A model generated the notes under the pieces. The model was not told the origin of the DNA, did no database searches, and was given only the letters and a program-made list of their open reading frames with translations. From Polycyclovorans sp964425915 (GTDB taxonomy: Bacteria > Pseudomonadota > Gammaproteobacteria > Nevskiales > Nevskiaceae), in the NCBI GenBank assembly GCA_964425915.1, contig CAYROO010000003.1, positions 124,001 to 188,000 on the forward strand: 64,000 nucleotides of DNA, in the 5' to 3' direction. Below, in pieces: positions 44,226 to 52,946 of this stretch (position 1 is the stretch's first letter; each line of letters starts with the position of its first letter). The translations under genes and the position numbers were made by a program.

Positions 44226-46325
44226 ATGACCGATTTTCGCCCTGCGCTCGCTGCCCTTGCCGGCGTGCTGCTCCTCGCTGGCTGCAGCGACAATGCCGTC
44301 AGGAGCCCCGACCTGCCGCCGCCCGTGCTGACCGATATCGGGCGCGTGCTGTGCGAAGATACCACTCTGGCTGCTGGCCAGATGACGCAGTGCCGCGTGC
44401 TGGAGTGCACATACGACGTCATCACGGAAGACGGCAACGCTGTGCCAACCCCGGCTGCCTGCCCGCCGCTGACCTTTGAAAGTTCAATTCCGACGGTCGC
44501 GAGCGTGACCGCCGATGGCCAGGTTACGGGCGTGGGCGTGGGCACCTCGGTGATTACCGCAGTTGCCGACGGTGTCCGCAGTCCCGGCGTCGACGTGGCC
44601 GTTGACGCCGCCTGCATCGAGAGCTTCGCGGTGCTACCGGCCGGTGTCACCATCATTGCGGGCACCACGCAGGAATACCGGGCGAATGTCGTATTCAGCA
44701 GTGGCGACGAGCAGGTGGTGACGGCAGAAACCACCTTCACCGTCACCAACCCCGACGCCGACCCCGATGCCGTGGCGCTGGACGGCGCTCGCGCGGTTTC
44801 GAACCCGGATATCGGTGCCACCACCTCGGTGGTCATCAGCGGGACCTACTCCGGTCCGGCCCTGGCGTGCGACGGTGTCAGCCTGACCAATGCCACCGCC
44901 CTGACCGTCATCCCGGCCGAGATCCTGATGGGTGGCGTCTGCATCGAAGCGGTGCCGCCGGCAGATGCCTTCGGGCCGGGCGCACCGGTCTGCCGCACCG
45001 ACCGCGGCGCCTGCGCCACCGACCCGCTGGTGTTCGGCCTGGCCGACAACACCACCCGCCAGCTGCAGGTTCGTGCCCGATACAACAACGGACTGGAATG
45101 CGACGGCACCGATCTCGCGACCTTCAGCAGCAATCCGGGCGGCATTGTCGCGATTGACAACAACACCGCGATCGCCACCGCCGTTTCCGAAGGCACCACC
45201 ACCCTTAGCGCCACCATCGGCAGCAGCACGGGCACCCGTGGGGCGCAGGTGCGCGTGGACCAGGTGCTCGGCAACAACAGCCTCGCGGTTTCGGCGCGGG
45301 AGCTGATCAACAACCAGCCCTTCACCTTCGGCAACGCCCAGCGCTTCGCGTGCGTCGGCGCCAACGACCTCGTGGCGGGTCTTGGCGGCGACACGCTCCG
45401 CGGCCAACTGCTGACCTATGCACGGACCCGCACCTGCGGCGACAACGAGCGGAATGAAGACGGCCTGTGCACCGCCCTGGTGTTTGATGGCGATGGCAAT
45501 GCGGTGGTGGATCCCGACAGCGGCGAGCAGCTGCGCTCGGTGGAGGCGTTCAACGCACTGCAGCTGCAGAACGATGAAACCAATCCGATGCCGGCGCCCG
45601 GCGAGACCGTGGACAGCACCGTTTGGACCGCGCAGGCGGGTTTCTGGAACGGTGAGGAATGCGAGATCTCCGGCTCTGGCGGCAGCACCCCCAACAGCAC
45701 CGCGCTGGTGGGTGATGCCTTCATCGACCCACGCCGCCTGCAGCTCACCTCCGGCAACCTGCCGGTGGACGACACGGCGCTGCAGCCCAATGGCCTGGTG
45801 TTTGCGGATGGCGCCGTCCGCCTGGGCTTCAGCTGCGTCACCGCGACCATCACCAATCCGCTGGATGCCAGCAACGTGGTGACCGATGGCATGACCGTAC
45901 TGGTGCTGCCGCTCACCAACGATGGTTTGCTCGGCGCCTCGGATGACGCGGACCGACTGTGTGCGACGCTGCTGCCGGCGTTCAGCAATCCGATCCTCGG
46001 CGCGCTCAAGGACACGCCGCTGGATCCGCTGGGCCGCATTCAACTGATCAATACGCTCTCGGCCATCACCGAAATCGTCAACCCGGCGTTGGAAAGCTTG
46101 GATGTCCTGCCGCTGGACGTGGTGCTGACGACGCTGCTGGAAGGTGACGGCACCATCCCCGGACTGACCGACCTCACCCAGCTGATCGTGCAGCCGCTGG
46201 ACCAGGGACTGATCTCGCCGGTGCTCGAACCGCTGGTGTGTCAGGTCACCAACGGCCTCAACCTGCTGCTGGGCCTGCTCTCGGGCGGCTCCGGCAACCA
46301 GGAATGTCCGTCACTTGTGCCGTAA
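44226..46325 (+). CDS. Large lipoprotein with bacterial Ig-like (BIG2) domains
   Basis: A 699-residue predicted lipoprotein (signal ending LLAGC, Cys20). Several beta-rich repeats carry the BIG2 pattern, for example FESSIPTVASVTADGQVTGV followed by GTSVITAVADG, and again FSSNPGGIVAIDNNTAIATA then EGTTTLSATIG. Many Cys pairs suggest disulfides. The C-terminal third has no repeats and ends in CPSLVP. It is likely exposed on the outer membrane. It precedes the OmpA/TSP3 gene by 36 bp and is probably co-transcribed with it. No specific role can be assigned. Confidence 0.75.
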   Translation: MTDFRPALAALAGVLLLAGCSDNAVRSPDLPPPVLTDIGRVLCEDTTLAAGQMTQCRVLECTYDVITEDGNAVPTPAACPPLTFESSIPTVASVTADGQVTGVGVGTSVITAVADGVRSPGVDVAVDAACIESFAVLPAGVTIIAGTTQEYRANVVFSSGDEQVVTAETTFTVTNPDADPDAVALDGARAVSNPDIGATTSVVISGTYSGPALACDGVSLTNATALTVIPAEILMGGVCIEAVPPADAFGPGAPVCRTDRGACATDPLVFGLADNTTRQLQVRARYNNGLECDGTDLATFSSNPGGIVAIDNNTAIATAVSEGTTTLSATIGSSTGTRGAQVRVDQVLGNNSLAVSARELINNQPFTFGNAQRFACVGANDLVAGLGGDTLRGQLLTYARTRTCGDNERNEDGLCTALVFDGDGNAVVDPDSGEQLRSVEAFNALQLQNDETNPMPAPGETVDSTVWTAQAGFWNGEECEISGSGGSTPNSTALVGDAFIDPRRLQLTSGNLPVDDTALQPNGLVFADGAVRLGFSCVTATITNPLDASNVVTDGMTVLVLPLTNDGLLGASDDADRLCATLLPAFSNPILGALKDTPLDPLGRIQLINTLSAITEIVNPALESLDVLPLDVVLTTLLEGDGTIPGLTDLTQLIVQPLDQGLISPVLEPLVCQVTNGLNLLLGLLSGGSGNQECPSLVP

Positions 46326-46361
46326 GGCGCCTACCCAACTACGAACCAAGGGATTAAGCAC

Positions 46362-47861
46362 ATGGTGAACATGCGCACATTGATGATGGCGGGGCTGGCG
46401 CTGATGGTCGGCGCGGTTCAGGCTCAGGACGGTGCCGCGGAAGCGGCACCCGCACCCGCCGAAACCGCCGCTCCGGTTGCCGCTGCAGCCACCGAAGCAC
46501 CGTTGGACAACCGCTGGTCGTTGGTGCCGATGGGCGGGGTGGTGTTCTCCGACTCTGGCGACCTCGATTTCGGTGGCACGGTCGGCGGTCGCCTGATGCG
46601 GCCGTTGGCAGATTTCTTCGCACTCGACTTCGGAGCGGACTACAGCCTGCTGGACACCAGCAATGCAGGTGACTACGAGCGTATTTCCGTGCGCCTGGGC
46701 GGCATGCTGTTTCTGGGACGCCCGTTCCGCGATGGCAGCTCGGACTTCCAGATGTTCCTGAGCGGCGGTGCGCATATCTCCAACATCGATTTCATCGGCG
46801 AGAGCACTGCCGCCTACGGCCCCTACGGCGGTGTCGGCTTCATGCAGCGCTTCAGTGACCGCTTCAGCGGCATCATCGAAGCCCGCTATCAGTTGGACGA
46901 CGTTCAGGACAGCGGCTTCCTGGTCGACCAGACCTATTACACCTGGCAGGGCCTGATCGGCCTCAAGATCGCGCTGGGTGAGAAGCCGATGCGTCCAGAA
47001 GACCGCGATGATGACGGCGACGGCGTGCCCAACGGGCTGGACCAGTGCCCGAACACCCCGGCCGGCGTGATGGTGGACGCCCGCGGTTGTCCGCTGGACA
47101 GCGACGGCGACGGCGTGCCGGACTACCTCGATCAGTGCCCCAACACCCCGCCGGGCACCGAAGTGGGCCCGAATGGCTGCCCGCTCGACAGCGATGGCGA
47201 TGGGGTCCCCGACAGTCGCGACAAGTGCCCCGGCACGCCGAAGGGCGTGGAAGTGGATGCGGACGGCTGCCCGGCCACCGATGCCGATGGTGACGGCGTC
47301 CCCGACTTCCGGGATCTCTGCCCCGACTCGCCCCCGGGTGTGCCGGTTGGCGAGGACGGCTGCCCGCTCGACAGCGATGGTGACGGCATTCCCGATTATC
47401 TCGACGAATGCCCCGACTCCCCGGCCGGTGCCAAGGTGCTGCCCAACGGCTGCGCCCTGTCTGGGGACTGCCGCAAGCCGCGGCCGGGCGAGGAAGTCGA
47501 TGCCAATGGCTGCGCAGTCGATCGCGGCTTCATTCTCCGCGGCGTGAAGTTCGAGTTCGACTCGGCCATCCTCACCCAGGAGGCGCGTCGCATCCTCGAC
47601 CGTGTCTCGGAAACGCTGGTGGCCTACCCCGAGATCAACGTCGAACTTGAGGGCCACACCGACAACATCGGAACCGCGGCTTACAACCTCGGCCTGTCTG
47701 AGCGCCGCGCCATCTCGGTCAAGGAGTACCTGATTGGGCGCGGCGTCGCCGCCAATCGGATGGTGCCGGTGGGCTACGGCCTGACACAGCCGATTGCCGA
47801 CAATGGCACCGAAGACGGTCGTGAAGAAAACCGTCGTGTGGAACTGACGGTCCGCGACTGA
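46362..47861 (+). CDS. OmpA-family outer membrane protein with five TSP3 calcium-binding repeats
   Basis: A 499-residue protein. After a signal peptide ending VQAQ comes an acidic Ala/Pro spacer, then an eight-strand beta-barrel-like domain (about 50-205). Five thrombospondin type-3 repeats (DSDGDGVPDYLDQCPNTPPG) follow. A C-terminal OmpA domain binds peptidoglycan (FEFDSAILT, LEGHTDNIGTAAYN, LSERRAISV). It anchors the outer membrane to the wall, and the repeats are expected to bind calcium. A strong terminator follows. Confidence 0.93.
   Translation: MVNMRTLMMAGLALMVGAVQAQDGAAEAAPAPAETAAPVAAAATEAPLDNRWSLVPMGGVVFSDSGDLDFGGTVGGRLMRPLADFFALDFGADYSLLDTSNAGDYERISVRLGGMLFLGRPFRDGSSDFQMFLSGGAHISNIDFIGESTAAYGPYGGVGFMQRFSDRFSGIIEARYQLDDVQDSGFLVDQTYYTWQGLIGLKIALGEKPMRPEDRDDDGDGVPNGLDQCPNTPAGVMVDARGCPLDSDGDGVPDYLDQCPNTPPGTEVGPNGCPLDSDGDGVPDSRDKCPGTPKGVEVDADGCPATDADGDGVPDFRDLCPDSPPGVPVGEDGCPLDSDGDGIPDYLDECPDSPAGAKVLPNGCALSGDCRKPRPGEEVDANGCAVDRGFILRGVKFEFDSAILTQEARRILDRVSETLVAYPEINVELEGHTDNIGTAAYNLGLSERRAISVKEYLIGRGVAANRMVPVGYGLTQPIADNGTEDGREENRRVELTVRD
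47005..47460 (+). repeat. Tandem TSP3-repeat coding region
   Basis: Five in-frame units of about 90 bp, each encoding D-x-D-G-D-G-V-P-D followed by a CP-x-(T/S)P motif and ending GCPL or similar. Units 2, 3 and 5 share the DNA core gacagcgatggcgatgg or close variants. This is protein repetition, not a noncoding repeat. Confidence 0.8.
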
Positions 47862-47883
47862 TCCCCTCGCGGGATGGAACAAC

Positions 47884-47916
47884 CCCGGCGTGTGTGGCAC
47901 ACGCCGGGTTTTTTTT
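47884..47916 (+). terminator. Intrinsic terminator after the OmpA/TSP3 gene
   Basis: A perfect 11-bp stem (cccggcgtgtg at 47884-47894, partner 47898-47908) with a 3-nt loop and a run of eight T. Confidence 0.9.
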
Positions 47917-47958
47917 GGCCTGGGGCTGGGGAGCGAAGGTGCCGAGGGACCCGCCGCT

Positions 47959-49155
47959 TCAGCGCGGCAGAACCTGGTCCAACGCGTCCAGCAATTGATC
48001 GACCTGGGCCCCAGAATGGGCGGCCGTCAGCGTGACCCGGAGACGTGCGGTGCCTTCGGGCACTGTGGGCGGGCGAATGGCGGCCACCCACAGCCCACGC
48101 TCGCGCAGGCGCTGGCTCACCGCCAGGGCGTCAGCATCTGCGCCGATCATCAAGGGCTGAATCGGCGTCGATGATGCCCGCAGCGGCAGACCCAGGGCGG
48201 TCGCACCCGCTCGAAACCGGGCAATCAGCTGGTGCAGATGCTGACGTCGCTCGGGCTCGGTCTGCAGCACCTTCAGGGCCGCGCTGGCGGCAGCCGCCAG
48301 GGGTGGCGGCGGCGCCGTCGAGTAGATCCAGGACCGTGCACGCTGGACCAGGTACTCGATCAGGGTGTCGCTCCCCGCCACGAAGGCACCGCCGCTCCCC
48401 AATGCCTTGCCGAGGGTCGCCACATAGATCTCCGGCGGCGCCAGATCGGTCCCAGCGTCGCGGAAATGTTCCGGTGCACCCCGCCCCTGGGCACCCAGCA
48501 CCCCGAAGCCGTGGGCGTCATCGACCATCACCGCGGCCCCGTGACGGCGCGCCGCAGCGATCAGCGCCGGTCCGGGCGCGAGATCGCCGTCCATGCTGAA
48601 TACGCTATCGGTGACCAGCAGTTGCAATGCCCCCGGTGCGGTCTGGGCAGCAGCCAGCGCCGTCTCGAAGGCGCCCACATCGGCGTGCGGCACCCGCACA
48701 TACTGAGCGCCGGAGAGGCGACCGCCGTCGATCAGCGATGCATGGTTGAGCTCATCGGCCACCAAGCGATCCTGGCGTCCCAGCAGGGCGCGCAGCACGC
48801 CCAGATTGGCGGCCCAGCCGGAGGTGAACAACAGGGCACGCGGATAGCCGACAAAGTCGGCCAGCGCCTCCTCCAGCGCCTGGTGGTAGCGGTTGTAGCC
48901 GCAGATGAGCGGCGACGCGGTGCTGCCACACCCCTCATCGAGTGCCGTGCGGGCGGCGGACATCACCCGTGCGTCGGTCGCAAGCCCCAGGTAATCGTTG
49001 CTGCAAAAGTTGAGGCAGCGTTGTCGGTCGACGATCAGCTCAACGCCATGCCCCCCTTCGACGACGCGTCGCACACGGTACCGTTGCTGTTCGCGCAGCG
49101 CCGCCAGCCGCGGCGCCAGTCGAGCAGCGAGTACGTCGCCGTCAGCGGGCGACAC
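47959..49155 (-). CDS. bioF: 8-amino-7-oxononanoate synthase
   Basis: PLP enzyme joining pimeloyl thioester and alanine at the start of biotin ring assembly. 398 residues with NFCSNDYLGLA, the substrate-binding SGWAANLGVLRALLG, DDAHGFGVLG, and the PLP lysine in VATLGKALGSGGAFVAG. It overlaps bioB by 14 bp. Confidence 0.95.
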   Translation of the reverse strand: MSPADGDVLAARLAPRLAALREQQRYRVRRVVEGGHGVELIVDRQRCLNFCSNDYLGLATDARVMSAARTALDEGCGSTASPLICGYNRYHQALEEALADFVGYPRALLFTSGWAANLGVLRALLGRQDRLVADELNHASLIDGGRLSGAQYVRVPHADVGAFETALAAAQTAPGALQLLVTDSVFSMDGDLAPGPALIAAARRHGAAVMVDDAHGFGVLGAQGRGAPEHFRDAGTDLAPPEIYVATLGKALGSGGAFVAGSDTLIEYLVQRARSWIYSTAPPPPLAAAASAALKVLQTEPERRQHLHQLIARFRAGATALGLPLRASSTPIQPLMIGADADALAVSQRLRERGLWVAAIRPPTVPEGTARLRVTLTAAHSGAQVDQLLDALDQVLPR

Positions 49156-50149
49156 AATGACGGGCTTCGGCCACCGGCGCAGCCACGTGCATATGGCCGT
49201 CCTGCAGGGTTTCCGGCCGGATACAGAGGCGCATCAGCAAGGCTTCGTCACGCGCGTTCTGCGGGTTCTCTGTGGTCAGCAGCTTGTCGCCGTAGAACAT
49301 CGAGTTGGCGCCGGCAAAGAAACACAGCGCCTGCAGTTCGTCGCTCATCTCGGTGCGCCCGGCGGACAGGCGGACATAGGACGTCGGCATGAGGATGCGC
49401 GCCACCGCGATGGTGCGCACGAATTCGATCGGATGCAGCGCCTCGCCACCGTCCAGCGGGGTGCCGGGAACCTGCACCAGGTTGTTGATGGGCACGCTTT
49501 CCGGATGCGGGTTGAGGATCGCCAGCTGGCGCAGCAGCTCAACGCGGTCCTGGCTTTCCTCGCCCATGCCAACAATACCGCCGCAACAGACCTTGACCCC
49601 CGCCGCACGCACATTGGCGAGCGTGTCGAGGCGATCCTCGTAGGTGCGGGTGGTGATGATCTTGCCGTAGTACTCGGGCGAGGTATCGAGATTGTGGTTG
49701 TAGTAGTCGAGGCCGGCATCGGCCAGACGCTGCGCCTGGGGCGGCTTCAGCATGCCCAGGGTGACACAGGTCTCCATGCCCAGCGCCTTGACCTCACGCA
49801 CCATCGCCTCGACCTTGTCGAGGTCGCGGTCCTTGGGCGAGCGCCAGGCCGCCCCCATACAGAACCGCGTGGCGCCGTTGGCCTTGGCCTCGCGCGCAGC
49901 ATCCACCACCGCAGCGACCTCCATCAGCGGGTCCTGCTTGAGGCCGGTGTCATAGCGCACCGACTGCGGACAGTAGGCACAATCCTCCGGGCAGGCACCG
50001 GTCTTGATCGACAGCAGTGTGGATCGCTGCACTGTATTCGGGTCGAAGTTGGCACGGTGTACCGTGTGGGCCTGAAACAGCAGGTCATTGAACGGCAGAT
50101 CGAACAGCGCTTGGACCGCTTCGCGGGTCCAGTCGTGACGCAGACGCAT
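49142..50149 (-). CDS. bioB: Biotin synthase
   Basis: Radical-SAM enzyme inserting sulfur into dethiobiotin. The start at 50149 (MRLRHDWTREAVQALFDLPF) aligns with E. coli BioB and places the iron-sulfur Cys of CPEDCAYC at 53, 57 and 60, exactly the E. coli numbering. The ATG 30 bp further upstream is therefore rejected. 335 residues, with YNHNLDTSPEYY and the NLVQVPGTPL region for the second cluster. It is followed by bioF. The BirA-type palindrome upstream contains a TTGACA on this strand. Confidence 0.95.
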   Translation of the reverse strand: MRLRHDWTREAVQALFDLPFNDLLFQAHTVHRANFDPNTVQRSTLLSIKTGACPEDCAYCPQSVRYDTGLKQDPLMEVAAVVDAAREAKANGATRFCMGAAWRSPKDRDLDKVEAMVREVKALGMETCVTLGMLKPPQAQRLADAGLDYYNHNLDTSPEYYGKIITTRTYEDRLDTLANVRAAGVKVCCGGIVGMGEESQDRVELLRQLAILNPHPESVPINNLVQVPGTPLDGGEALHPIEFVRTIAVARILMPTSYVRLSAGRTEMSDELQALCFFAGANSMFYGDKLLTTENPQNARDEALLMRLCIRPETLQDGHMHVAAPVAEARHCVAR

Positions 50150-50200
50150 GGAGGCGTACCGATGCAGGGAAGTCCGCATACGCTAAGGCATCCGGAGGAC

Positions 50201-50233
50201 TTGTCAACCACGGCGACCGATCATGGTTGACCA
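50201..50233. promoter_or_regulatory. BirA operator between bioB and comF
   Basis: ttgtcaacc (50201-50209), a 15-bp spacer, then ggttgacca (50225-50233). The halves are inverted repeats with one mismatch and match the proteobacterial BirA box pattern TTGTAAACC-N15-GGTTTACAA with a single conserved change in each half. It overlaps a TTGACA for bioB and the comF start codon. Confidence 0.75.
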
Positions 50234-50945
50234 CTGGCCCTGCCGATTCTGCGGTGACCGCAGTATGTATCCGGTCTGCCCGCCATGTTGGCGCGCACTG
50301 CCCTGGAACGCTTGCGCCTGTCCGCACTGCGCGTTGCCGGTGGTGGTCGAGGGCCCCTGCGCACGTTGCCGCCGTCGCCCGCCACCGGCGGCGCTGGCCT
50401 GCGCCCCCTTCACGCTGGCCTCGCCGATCCGCGAGGTGCTGCATGGCCTCAAGTACCACGGTCGGCTGGCCGATGCCCGATGGCTGGCTGCAGCGGTGGC
50501 GCAGGCCCGCAGGCAACGGCCGGAACCGATCCCGGACCTGCTGCTGCCGGTGCCCTTGCACCGTGGCCGGCTGTGGCGCCGTGGCTTCAACCAGGCCGCG
50601 GTCCTCGGCGCCGAGCTGGCGCCGCGCGTAGGCTGCCGTTGGCAGCCTGCGCTCATGACGCGCCAGCGGGCGACGCCCGATCAGATCGGCCAGTCGCCCG
50701 CAGCCCGACGCCGTGGCGTTGCCGCTGCTTTTTCGGTCGGCGCCGACATCCACGCTGCGTCGGTCGCCGTCATCGACGATGTGATGACCACCGGCGCCAC
50801 CCTCGATGAAGTGGCGCGCTGCCTGCGCCGGGCCGGCGCAGCACGGGTGGAGGTCTGGGCGGTGGCGCGGACGCCGCCTGGCGGGGCGCGGTTCCCGGCG
50901 GCGGCAGAATCCGCGATGATCGCCTCATGGATGACACCCCCCTGA
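50223..50945 (+). CDS. comF: ComF-family amidophosphoribosyltransferase-like protein
   Basis: A 240-residue protein with an N-terminal zinc-finger-like part (CRFC, CPPC and CACPHC) and a C-terminal phosphoribosyltransferase domain, with PRPP loop VAVIDDVMTTGATLDE. ComF helps DNA processing after uptake in natural competence (known in Bacillus and Haemophilus). The start codon is inside the BirA box. It overlaps the following DUF819 gene by 19 bp. Confidence 0.9.
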   Translation: MVDHWPCRFCGDRSMYPVCPPCWRALPWNACACPHCALPVVVEGPCARCRRRPPPAALACAPFTLASPIREVLHGLKYHGRLADARWLAAAVAQARRQRPEPIPDLLLPVPLHRGRLWRRGFNQAAVLGAELAPRVGCRWQPALMTRQRATPDQIGQSPAARRRGVAAAFSVGADIHAASVAVIDDVMTTGATLDEVARCLRRAGAARVEVWAVARTPPGGARFPAAAESAMIASWMTPP

Positions 50946-52159
50946 TCACCCACCCGGCAGCCGTGCTGGGACTGCTGCTGGTGCTGCTCGGCCTGGTGTT
51001 CCACACCACGCAAAGCCGGCATCCGTTCTGGCAGCGCTTCTATCGGGCCGTCCCGGCACTACTGCTCTGCTATCTGTTGCCGGCGCTGATCAATACGCTC
51101 GGCATCGTCGATGGCACCGGCACCCCGCTGTACCGCATCGCCATCGACTACCTGCTACCGCCGACGCTCGCCTTGCTGACCCTGTCGGTGGACCTGCCCG
51201 GCATTCGCAAGCTCGGTGGCAAGGCCATCGCCATGTTTCTTGCCGGCACCTTCGGCGTTGTCATCGGCGGCCCCATCGCGCTCCTCGTGTTCCGCCTGAT
51301 CTCGCCGGAGACCGTGGCAGGCGATACCTGGGCCGGCATGGCCACACTGGCGGGGAGCTGGATCGGAGGCGGCGCCAACCAGGCTGCGATGAAGGAGGTG
51401 TTCGATGTCAGCGCCGACCTGTTTGGGGCGTTCGTGGCGGTCGACATCGTGGTGGCCAATCTGTGGATGGCCGTACTGCTGTGGATGGCAGCAAATCATC
51501 GTCGCCTTGACGCCCGACGCGGCGCTGACACCACTGCGATCGAGGCCCTGCAGAACAGCATGGCCGCATTCCAGGCCGCCAATGCACGGATTCCCACGCT
51601 CGCCGACCTGATCCGGATTCTCGCCATCGGCTTCGGCGCAGCCGGTCTCGCCACCCTGCTTGCCCTGCCGCTGTCCGCGGCCTTCGCCGGTCAGGAGTGG
51701 GCCATCCGCTTGTCGCTGACCTCGACTTTTTTCTGGATCGTGGTGATCACCACCACACTCGGCATCGGCCTGTCGTTCACGCCGGTACGGCGGTTGGAAG
51801 GCGCCGGCGCCTCGCGCATTGGCTCCGCCCTGCTCTATGTGCTGATTGCCACCATCGGGCTGCACATGGACCTGACCAGCATCGTGCGCCAGCCGGCCCT
51901 GTTCGCGGTCGGTGTGGTGTGGATGGCGGTCCACGCCACCGTGCTGTTGATCGCCGCGCGCCTACTGAAAGCACCGACCTTCTTCCTGGCCGTCGGCAGC
52001 CAGGCCAATATCGGCGCCGCCGCCAGCGCGCCCGTGGTGGCCAGCGCCTTTCACCCCGCGCTGGCGCCGGTGGGGGTGCTGTTGGCGGTGCTGGGCTACG
52101 GCCTGGGAACCTACGCCGCCTGGATCTGTGCGCAGCTCATGCGGGTGGCGGCAGGCTGA
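50927..52159 (+). CDS. DUF819 (YjcL-like) membrane protein
   Basis: A 410-residue integral membrane protein with about ten hydrophobic segments. It shows the DUF819 features GSWIGGGANQAAMKEVF and LTLSVDLPGIRKLGGKAIAMF. The family resembles membrane transporters of the glutamate/sodium type, but the substrate is unknown. It overlaps comF at the start, and its end overlaps the hydrolase on the opposite strand by 23 bp. Confidence 0.85.
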   Translation: MDDTPLITHPAAVLGLLLVLLGLVFHTTQSRHPFWQRFYRAVPALLLCYLLPALINTLGIVDGTGTPLYRIAIDYLLPPTLALLTLSVDLPGIRKLGGKAIAMFLAGTFGVVIGGPIALLVFRLISPETVAGDTWAGMATLAGSWIGGGANQAAMKEVFDVSADLFGAFVAVDIVVANLWMAVLLWMAANHRRLDARRGADTTAIEALQNSMAAFQAANARIPTLADLIRILAIGFGAAGLATLLALPLSAAFAGQEWAIRLSLTSTFFWIVVITTTLGIGLSFTPVRRLEGAGASRIGSALLYVLIATIGLHMDLTSIVRQPALFAVGVVWMAVHATVLLIAARLLKAPTFFLAVGSQANIGAAASAPVVASAFHPALAPVGVLLAVLGYGLGTYAAWICAQLMRVAAG

Positions 52160-52946
52160 GCCAACGCTGCAGAAAGGCGATCGCCTCCGCCTCGGCGCCA
52201 CTGTCCCAGTAAAAGGCGGCGAGGTGACCCCGGAACGGCAGGATGCGCAGGCATACCGGCACCCCCGCAGTCTTCAGCGCAGTCTGCATCTGCCGTGCGT
52301 TGTCCGCTCCGACGACCCAGTCCCAGGCGGCGTGATAGAGAAACATCGGCGCGCTGTCGCCGGTGACCTGAAACACCGGCGATGCGGCATGCCAGCCCTG
52401 AGGATCCTCGGGCAGACGGGTGCCCAGCAGATCGCGGATCAGTGGACTGCGCGGATAGCGGGTGAGATCCGCCGGCAAGCCGCCAGCAACCACGGCCGCC
52501 ACCTCGGCATTGGCGCCCAGGAGCGCGGCCAGGTGGGCCCCGGCGGAGTAGCCCCAGGCGGCCACGCGCTGGCGGTCCACTACCAGGCCGGAGGCGTCGT
52601 CCTGCAACCAGGCCAATGCCGCCCGGACATCTTCAATCTGTGCTGGCCAGCGCGCCTCGGGTGCCAGGCGATAGGCCACCGACACCGCCTGCAAACCTGC
52701 CGCCGCCAGCTGTTCACCCACCGGGTCCATCTGTTCCGGCGCACCACCGCGCCAGCCACCACCGTGCAGCAAGAGCACCGTCGGCCAACCGGCGGCCGGT
52801 GCTGCGCCGGCAGGACGCTGAACACGCGCTTCCAACACGGTCTGTCCATCACCAGCGACAAACGGGTGGAACTCCAGCGCATGGGCGGGGGCGCCGGCCA
52901 GCCCTATGGCCAGCAGGCCGGCAAAACGCCATCGTCTACGTCGCAT
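52137..52946 (-). CDS. Secreted alpha/beta hydrolase (BD-FAE-like)
   Basis: A 269-residue esterase-like hydrolase with an N-terminal signal (RRRRWRFAGLLAIGLAGAPAHA). The oxyanion motif HGGGWRGG and nucleophile motif GYSAGAH are clear. The late His is in FRGHLAAFYW. The ATG at 52946 overlaps the ubiA stop (TGATG). Similar in design to the lipoprotein hydrolase at 61147, so this genome keeps several envelope esterases. Substrate unknown. Confidence 0.85.
   Translation of the reverse strand: MRRRRWRFAGLLAIGLAGAPAHALEFHPFVAGDGQTVLEARVQRPAGAAPAAGWPTVLLLHGGGWRGGAPEQMDPVGEQLAAAGLQAVSVAYRLAPEARWPAQIEDVRAALAWLQDDASGLVVDRQRVAAWGYSAGAHLAALLGANAEVAAVVAGGLPADLTRYPRSPLIRDLLGTRLPEDPQGWHAASPVFQVTGDSAPMFLYHAAWDWVVGADNARQMQTALKTAGVPVCLRILPFRGHLAAFYWDSGAEAEAIAFLQRWLSLPPPA

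Noticed and set aside
44634..46043. Long open frame antisense to the Ig-like lipoprotein
   Set aside because: No motif or ribosome site; the plus frame has a lipobox and BIG2 repeats.
47005..47460. Regular ~90-bp repeats considered as a possible CRISPR-like array
   Set aside because: The repeats are in frame and encode TSP3 units inside an OmpA-family protein.
50150..50179. Upstream ATG for bioB at 50179
   Set aside because: Alignment with E. coli BioB and the exact Cys53/57/60 numbering support 50149. The upstream ATG would also lie before a likely transcription start.
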